From assembly GCF_004339015.1 (NCBI RefSeq), contig NZ_SMFQ01000003.1, positions 806,001-870,000 on the forward strand: a stretch of 64,000 nucleotides of DNA, read 5' to 3'. The position numbers were made by a program, and so were the translations under genes. Shown here in pieces: positions 63,173-64,000 of this stretch (position 1 is its first letter; each line of letters begins with the position of its first letter). The notes under the pieces were generated by a model. That model ran no database searches and had not been told where the DNA came from. It was given only the letters and a program-made list of their open reading frames with translations. Origin of the DNA: Cocleimonas flava (GTDB lineage Bacteria > Pseudomonadota > Gammaproteobacteria > Thiotrichales > Thiotrichaceae).

Positions 63173-64000
63173 AGGGTTGCCCTTGTCCCAGTCCTAACTG
63201 ACCACTGTTTTATTGCTCCCCTTTCTACGGTATTCAAATTTGTTTGGGTGAAACTATTCAAGGAAACATATTTTGCAAAGAAGTGTTCTAAAATACTTCC
63301 TAACAAATACACACCCATTCCATCAAAAGCACTTTCTTTACAATTCACTGAAATTTCAACACCGCGACCAAAAGTGATTGGACCTGCCCCAGGAATTCTT
63401 CTAACAGCAGGGTTACTCGTCACAGAAAGCACCCCATTGATTTGTTTCATCGTTTCCGATCTATGCATATCGCCATAGAGGGTGAGCAGTTCTCGTAGTG
63501 CCACCGCACCTTCTTTTTCATCCTTATCCATCAAAGACAAGTAATTAAGGGATAAATGACTGATTAACCTCCAGGCATTTTCACCTTCAACATTGGGAGG
63601 CTTAGGCTTGGTTGGACCAGCTAAACTCCTTATCTGTAATACTGGTGCGCTGTCCTCCATGGTAAATAGAGTTTTACCTCCTCTTGATGTGATATGCAGA
63701 GGTAAATCACGATTGGTGCATAATGCTGATACACCTAATTGCTTTAAATCTTCATCGTATGGAGTTTCTGAGCTATCCACTAAAGATAAGAATATTTCAG
63801 TGCCAACATAATCTTTATCAGAACGATTCGTAGTTGATTGTAATCGTGGCTTACGACTTATTGTGTAGTAAGCCTGCCCTCTTTTGGAGTCATAATTATT
63901 ACTGGCATAAAACGGGCTAAATGTTTGTTTATCCTGCAAGCTTGAATCAAAACCATTCACTCCGGTTATAGAAAAAACCTCATAATCGAGTGGGTTAGTT
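63169..64000 (-). CDS. tssF: T6SS baseplate subunit TssF, partial
   Basis: C-terminal ~276 residues; the 5' part lies past the right edge. The frame is open to the last base and reads TNPLDYEVFSITGVNGFDSS, the typical TssF block preceding its third domain, so the GTG at 63960 is not a start. Further blocks: LPLHITSRGGKTLFTMED, AWRLISHLSLNYLSL, RRIPGAGPITFGRGVEISV, YLLGSILEHFFAKYVSLNSF. Confidence 0.94.
   Translation of the reverse strand, partial: TNPLDYEVFSITGVNGFDSSLQDKQTFSPFYASNNYDSKRGQAYYTISRKPRLQSTTNRSDKDYVGTEIFLSLVDSSETPYDEDLKQLGVSALCTNRDLPLHITSRGGKTLFTMEDSAPVLQIRSLAGPTKPKPPNVEGENAWRLISHLSLNYLSLMDKDEKEGAVALRELLTLYGDMHRSETMKQINGVLSVTSNPAVRRIPGAGPITFGRGVEISVNCKESAFDGMGVYLLGSILEHFFAKYVSLNSFTQTNLNTVERGAIKQWSVRTGTRATL

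Noticed and set aside
63169..63960. Complete 263-aa gene starting at GTG 63960
   Set aside because: The frame continues to the window edge with TssF-like residues, so the gene is cut by the window.

Overview
The window reads as chromosomal DNA of a low-GC, probably marine gammaproteobacterium. The grounds are the proteobacterial gene families (PxpABC, TRAP transport, AapJQMP, class I and class III PHA synthases, an HSI-I-like type VI secretion cluster), the low GC of genes and spacers, and a short conserved protein annotated in many Vibrio/Shewanella-type genomes. No rRNA, tRNA, CRISPR array, insertion sequence or phage module was seen. I cannot name a genus.

Layout. (1) 1-7262, minus strand: a 5-oxoproline / D-glutamate locus, in transcription order LysR regulator, DUF1445 hydro-lyase (D-glutamate cyclase-like), TRAP transporter dctPQM and 5-oxoprolinase pxpABC, with pxpC cut by the window edge. 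(2) 7408-8997, plus strand: an unrecognised 327-aa protein and a 7-TM PQ-loop protein, divergent from the LysR gene and preceded by a perfect inverted repeat. (3) 9298-16506: topoisomerase III, a DoxX-like membrane protein, an IPTL-motif (midcut-by-XrtH-like) exported protein, a sterol-desaturase-family hydroxylase, a small lipoprotein, a conserved hypothetical, a YjdF-like protein, a 27-codon remnant of a second fhs gene and an alkaline-phosphatase-superfamily protein. (4) 16613-24475, minus strand: general L-amino-acid ABC transporter aapJQMP, a LysR regulator and formate-THF ligase. (5) 24676-37640: a large polyhydroxyalkanoate (PHA) island with class III synthase phaEC, regulator phaR, phasin, phaB, phaA, a GNAT protein, a class I synthase with a histone-like tail and a helix-hairpin-helix domain, a second phasin, phaJ and depolymerase phaZ. 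(6) 37673-64000, minus strand: a type VI secretion system with the threonine-phosphorylation switch (PppA, PpkA, FHA protein, TagF), tssF (partial), tssG, clpV, tssA, tssK, tssL, tssM, and a VgrG-DUF6484-DUF2169-ketosynthase-like-effector-putative immunity module that matches the Pseudomonas aeruginosa PA0095-PA0101 (VgrG1b/Tse7) layout.

How it fits together. Regions 1 and 4 are uptake of amino and organic acids and C1 metabolism. Region 5 makes, coats, and re-mobilises carbon granules. Three PHA promoters share a TGC-rich palindromic element directly downstream of the -10 box, a good candidate PhaR operator. Region 6 is an antibacterial weapon whose core continues beyond the right edge; tssB, tssC, tssE, hcp and tssJ are not in view.

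The most unusual signal is a short dispersed repeat (core CACCCCCCTACTTTRAGG, then 2-4 variable bases and a T-run). Thirteen copies in both orientations occur from 4.2 to 59.2 kb. Twelve lie between genes or at gene ends, some supplying stop codons, and one lies in frame inside the class III phaC gene. I do not recognise it as a named element.
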